DNA of 14,379 nucleotides, taken from an uncultured Collinsella sp. (GTDB lineage: Bacteria; Actinomycetota; Coriobacteriia; Coriobacteriales; Coriobacteriaceae). Below are positions 12,466-14,379 of the stretch, one piece after another; the first letter of the stretch is position 1; each line of letters starts with the position of its first letter. The notes beneath the pieces were generated by a model that saw only the letters and a list, made by a program, of their open reading frames with translations, had not been told where the DNA came from and made no database searches. Both the position numbers and the translations under genes were made by a program. Where the stretch lies: NCBI GenBank assembly GCA_958407555.1, contig CATYJC010000040.1:1-14379 (forward strand). Reading direction: 5' to 3'.

Positions 12466-14379
12466 ATGAAAAAGGTTTTACGTGTCACAACCAGTTTTTC
12501 TCTGGCTGCTCTTCTGACATTTTCGTCATTGATGAGTCCTGTAGTTGCTGCTTACGGGTTGAACGAGGCGAAGCCCGCTGAAGCTGTGACGGATGTGGCT
12601 TCTGCAGGTGATGACGGAGCAACTTCACGCGGTGACGATGCTGAAAGCAGCGAGGCTACCGTCGACCAATCTCCGGTAGAAGGGGATATTGAGGCTATCG
12701 ACTCGTTGAGCCAAGGCGCAGCTGAAAGCGATGCCAAGAACGAGCAACAGGTCGATTCGGTCGAGTCGGACTTTCAATACGTTTACTTGGCCTACCCAAG
12801 CCTTCCCTCTGGATCCAATCAAGTCATTGCTTTTGCTACTCCTAATGACGGCGAAGTTCTTTCCTCTGCTACGCTTGGCTATGTGAGTGCCAACGGCGTA
12901 AAGGGCTCTGTTGACGCATCTGCTACGGCTGATAATTCTGCCGCCTTTACCTTTGGCGCAAAACTCGAAGCTAATACTTATTTCCTCACTTCGATTTCGT
13001 ATTATCTAGAGGGAGATGGGACTGAGCATAAGATCGATCTTTCTGATCGAGATTATTCATTCACCGTCGCAGATAGCTCTATGAACTCCGAGGGCACATC
13101 TGTTTATTATGCAGATGGGGACGGAAATGCTGTTGAGGCCCAGTCAATTCAGCAGGCGTTGGAGTGCGCCGATTCTCCGGATGGTGTTTCTACTTATGCC
13201 GCTCGCTCTGCTCGCAACGTTAGCGTAATCGCTCTCGATGCTGGTCACGGTGGATCTGACCCTGGTGCGCAGGGCAATGGCAAAAGCGAGGCCGATCTTA
13301 CCTGGAAGATTGTGACGGCATGCAAGAATAAGCTTGAGGCATATGGCTTTAAGGTCGTTCTTGCTCGTGAACAATACGGCAATTATTCCGGTAATGATTT
13401 TCTATATCGCGTCCAGCGCTGCATTGATCAGGGCGCGCAAGCATTCGTGAGCTTTCATATCAATTCCGGTCCTTCCGCCGCTCATGGCGCTGAGGTTTAC
13501 GCTCCCACCGCAAATGGATCAGACTATACGCAGGTTTCTGTTGAGCTTGCCAATAAGGTTATGAATAACCTTGCTGCTATGGGTCTTACGTACCGCGGCG
13601 TTTTCCAGATGCAAGTGGGAGATGAGTTTGCGGTAATCCGATGCGCCCGCGAGCAGGGGATTCCTGGCATCTTAATTGAACATGGCTTTATTTCAAATTC
13701 CGGCGATGTCTGGAATTATTTTAGCGATGAAGGCTGCAAGCAACTTGGCGAAGCTGACGCTGATGCCATCATTTCCCAGTTCCCCAAATCAACATGGTTT
13801 AATGGCTCGCTTGAATATAAAAAATCAGGTAAAAAGATCGATATGACCTTGAAATGCTCTGGTGGAGAGCCCACAAATGCTGCATTTAAGGTTGAATCTC
13901 CCTCGGGGCGTATTGATTGGGTTCAAGCGTACGATCAGAAGGACCACAGCTGGAGTGCCTCCTTTGATTTTGATAGGGAATATGGCGTTTTTAAAGTCAG
14001 CGCTTACGTTACGGTGAGCAATGAGACTTTTGAAGCGGATTCTAAGACGTTTGGTGACAATAAGTGCTCGCTGTCTTTCGATTTAACTGAGACTCAAGTT
14101 ACCGTTGACGCTGGACAATGGGCCATAGAGCCGAATGTGGTTTCATATCAAATATTATCCGAGGGCGGAAAGTCCCAATGGATTCCGGCTAAACGGTCTG
14201 GCGATTCTTGGATTTGTCCCATCCCGTTAAATGATTTACAAGATGTCTTTGGAAAGAAGACTGTCAAGGCTTGGTGCATTCTGGATGGGGCCGAAGCGTT
14301 CCCTTGCGGCGAAGGCTCGTTTAGCGTCGCCCGTCCCGACGTGAAGCTGTCCTGCTCCGCGTCGTCGGGGTCCCTGTCG
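12466..14379 (+). CDS. Secreted N-acetylmuramoyl-L-alanine amidase with C-terminal beta repeats (cut by the right window edge)
   Basis: The visible 638 residues begin with a signal peptide (MKKVLRVTTSFSLAALLTFS, cleavage near VVA-AYG), then an acidic linker (about 35-100) and a beta-rich domain (about 103-202). An Amidase_3 domain spans about 252-436 with all key residues: zinc ligands H261 (LDAGHGG), E275 (KSEADL) and H331 (SFHIN), and catalytic E405 (IEHGFIS). It should cleave the amide bond between N-acetylmuramic acid and L-alanine in peptidoglycan, outside the cell. From about 446 come repeats of roughly 90 residues, probably GBS Bsp-like or Ig-like; a third begins at the edge. The ATG at 12466 has GGGGA seven bases upstream; an in-frame ATG at 12436 sits in the palindrome and is rejected. 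Codon use looks AT-richer than in the suf genes. Confidence 0.92.
   Translation, partial: MKKVLRVTTSFSLAALLTFSSLMSPVVAAYGLNEAKPAEAVTDVASAGDDGATSRGDDAESSEATVDQSPVEGDIEAIDSLSQGAAESDAKNEQQVDSVESDFQYVYLAYPSLPSGSNQVIAFATPNDGEVLSSATLGYVSANGVKGSVDASATADNSAAFTFGAKLEANTYFLTSISYYLEGDGTEHKIDLSDRDYSFTVADSSMNSEGTSVYYADGDGNAVEAQSIQQALECADSPDGVSTYAARSARNVSVIALDAGHGGSDPGAQGNGKSEADLTWKIVTACKNKLEAYGFKVVLAREQYGNYSGNDFLYRVQRCIDQGAQAFVSFHINSGPSAAHGAEVYAPTANGSDYTQVSVELANKVMNNLAAMGLTYRGVFQMQVGDEFAVIRCAREQGIPGILIEHGFISNSGDVWNYFSDEGCKQLGEADADAIISQFPKSTWFNGSLEYKKSGKKIDMTLKCSGGEPTNAAFKVESPSGRIDWVQAYDQKDHSWSASFDFDREYGVFKVSAYVTVSNETFEADSKTFGDNKCSLSFDLTETQVTVDAGQWAIEPNVVSYQILSEGGKSQWIPAKRSGDSWICPIPLNDLQDVFGKKTVKAWCILDGAEAFPCGEGSFSVARPDVKLSCSASSGSLS

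Overview
The window looks like chromosome of a high-GC Gram-positive gut actinobacterium of the class Coriobacteriia, most likely Collinsella or a close relative. This is inferred from the style of the sequence: GC-rich codon use in the housekeeping genes, GTG starts, a sufCBD operon next to an Rrf2-type regulator, a surface protein with an MPKTG sorting signal, and glycosyltransferase/acyltransferase genes of actinobacterial type. No rRNA, tRNA, CRISPR array, insertion sequence or integrase was found, and no gene-free stretch exceeds 300 bases.

Left part (1-3603): iron-sulfur cluster assembly. sufC, sufB and sufD (cut by the left edge) run leftward as one operon. Facing away from them is an Rrf2/IscR-like regulator with three cysteines, followed closely by a small HEPN-domain protein of the HI0074 type that keeps an RX4HXY motif but has no nucleotidyltransferase partner in view. 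The gap between sufC and the regulator carries a suf promoter and a site that closely resembles the E. coli IscR type-1 operator, so the regulator probably senses Fe-S status and controls suf.

Middle part (3604-7345): a secreted lysozyme-like protein with a long Gly/Ser/Thr/Asp stalk and a C-terminal MPKTG sortase signal, closed by a strong terminator, then a rightward AAA-ATPase-like/PD-(D/E)XK family protein whose Walker B glutamate and nuclease residues look lost.

Right part (7370-14379): surface glycan and cell wall genes. A galactofuranosyl/rhamnosyltransferase-like GT2 gene runs leftward from a promoter with an 18-bp perfect palindrome. A multi-spanning membrane protein of unknown function runs rightward and ends on the same CTAG as the converging operon. 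That operon holds a second GT2 gene and a membrane O-acyltransferase gene. The acyltransferase frame is broken by three perfect copies of an 8-bp unit; two copies would restore one continuous protein. This is the most interesting signal in the window and looks like a phase-variable switch for glycan acylation. Divergent from this operon, and cut by the right edge, is a secreted N-acetylmuramoyl-L-alanine amidase with all four key residues and beta-rich repeats of GBS Bsp-like type. Paired GCAAC/GTTGC inverted repeats sit between these two transcription units.

Taken together, the right two thirds look devoted to building, decorating and remodelling the cell envelope, beside a conserved Fe-S assembly block. 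Promoters, operators and family names come from reading by eye; no database search was run.
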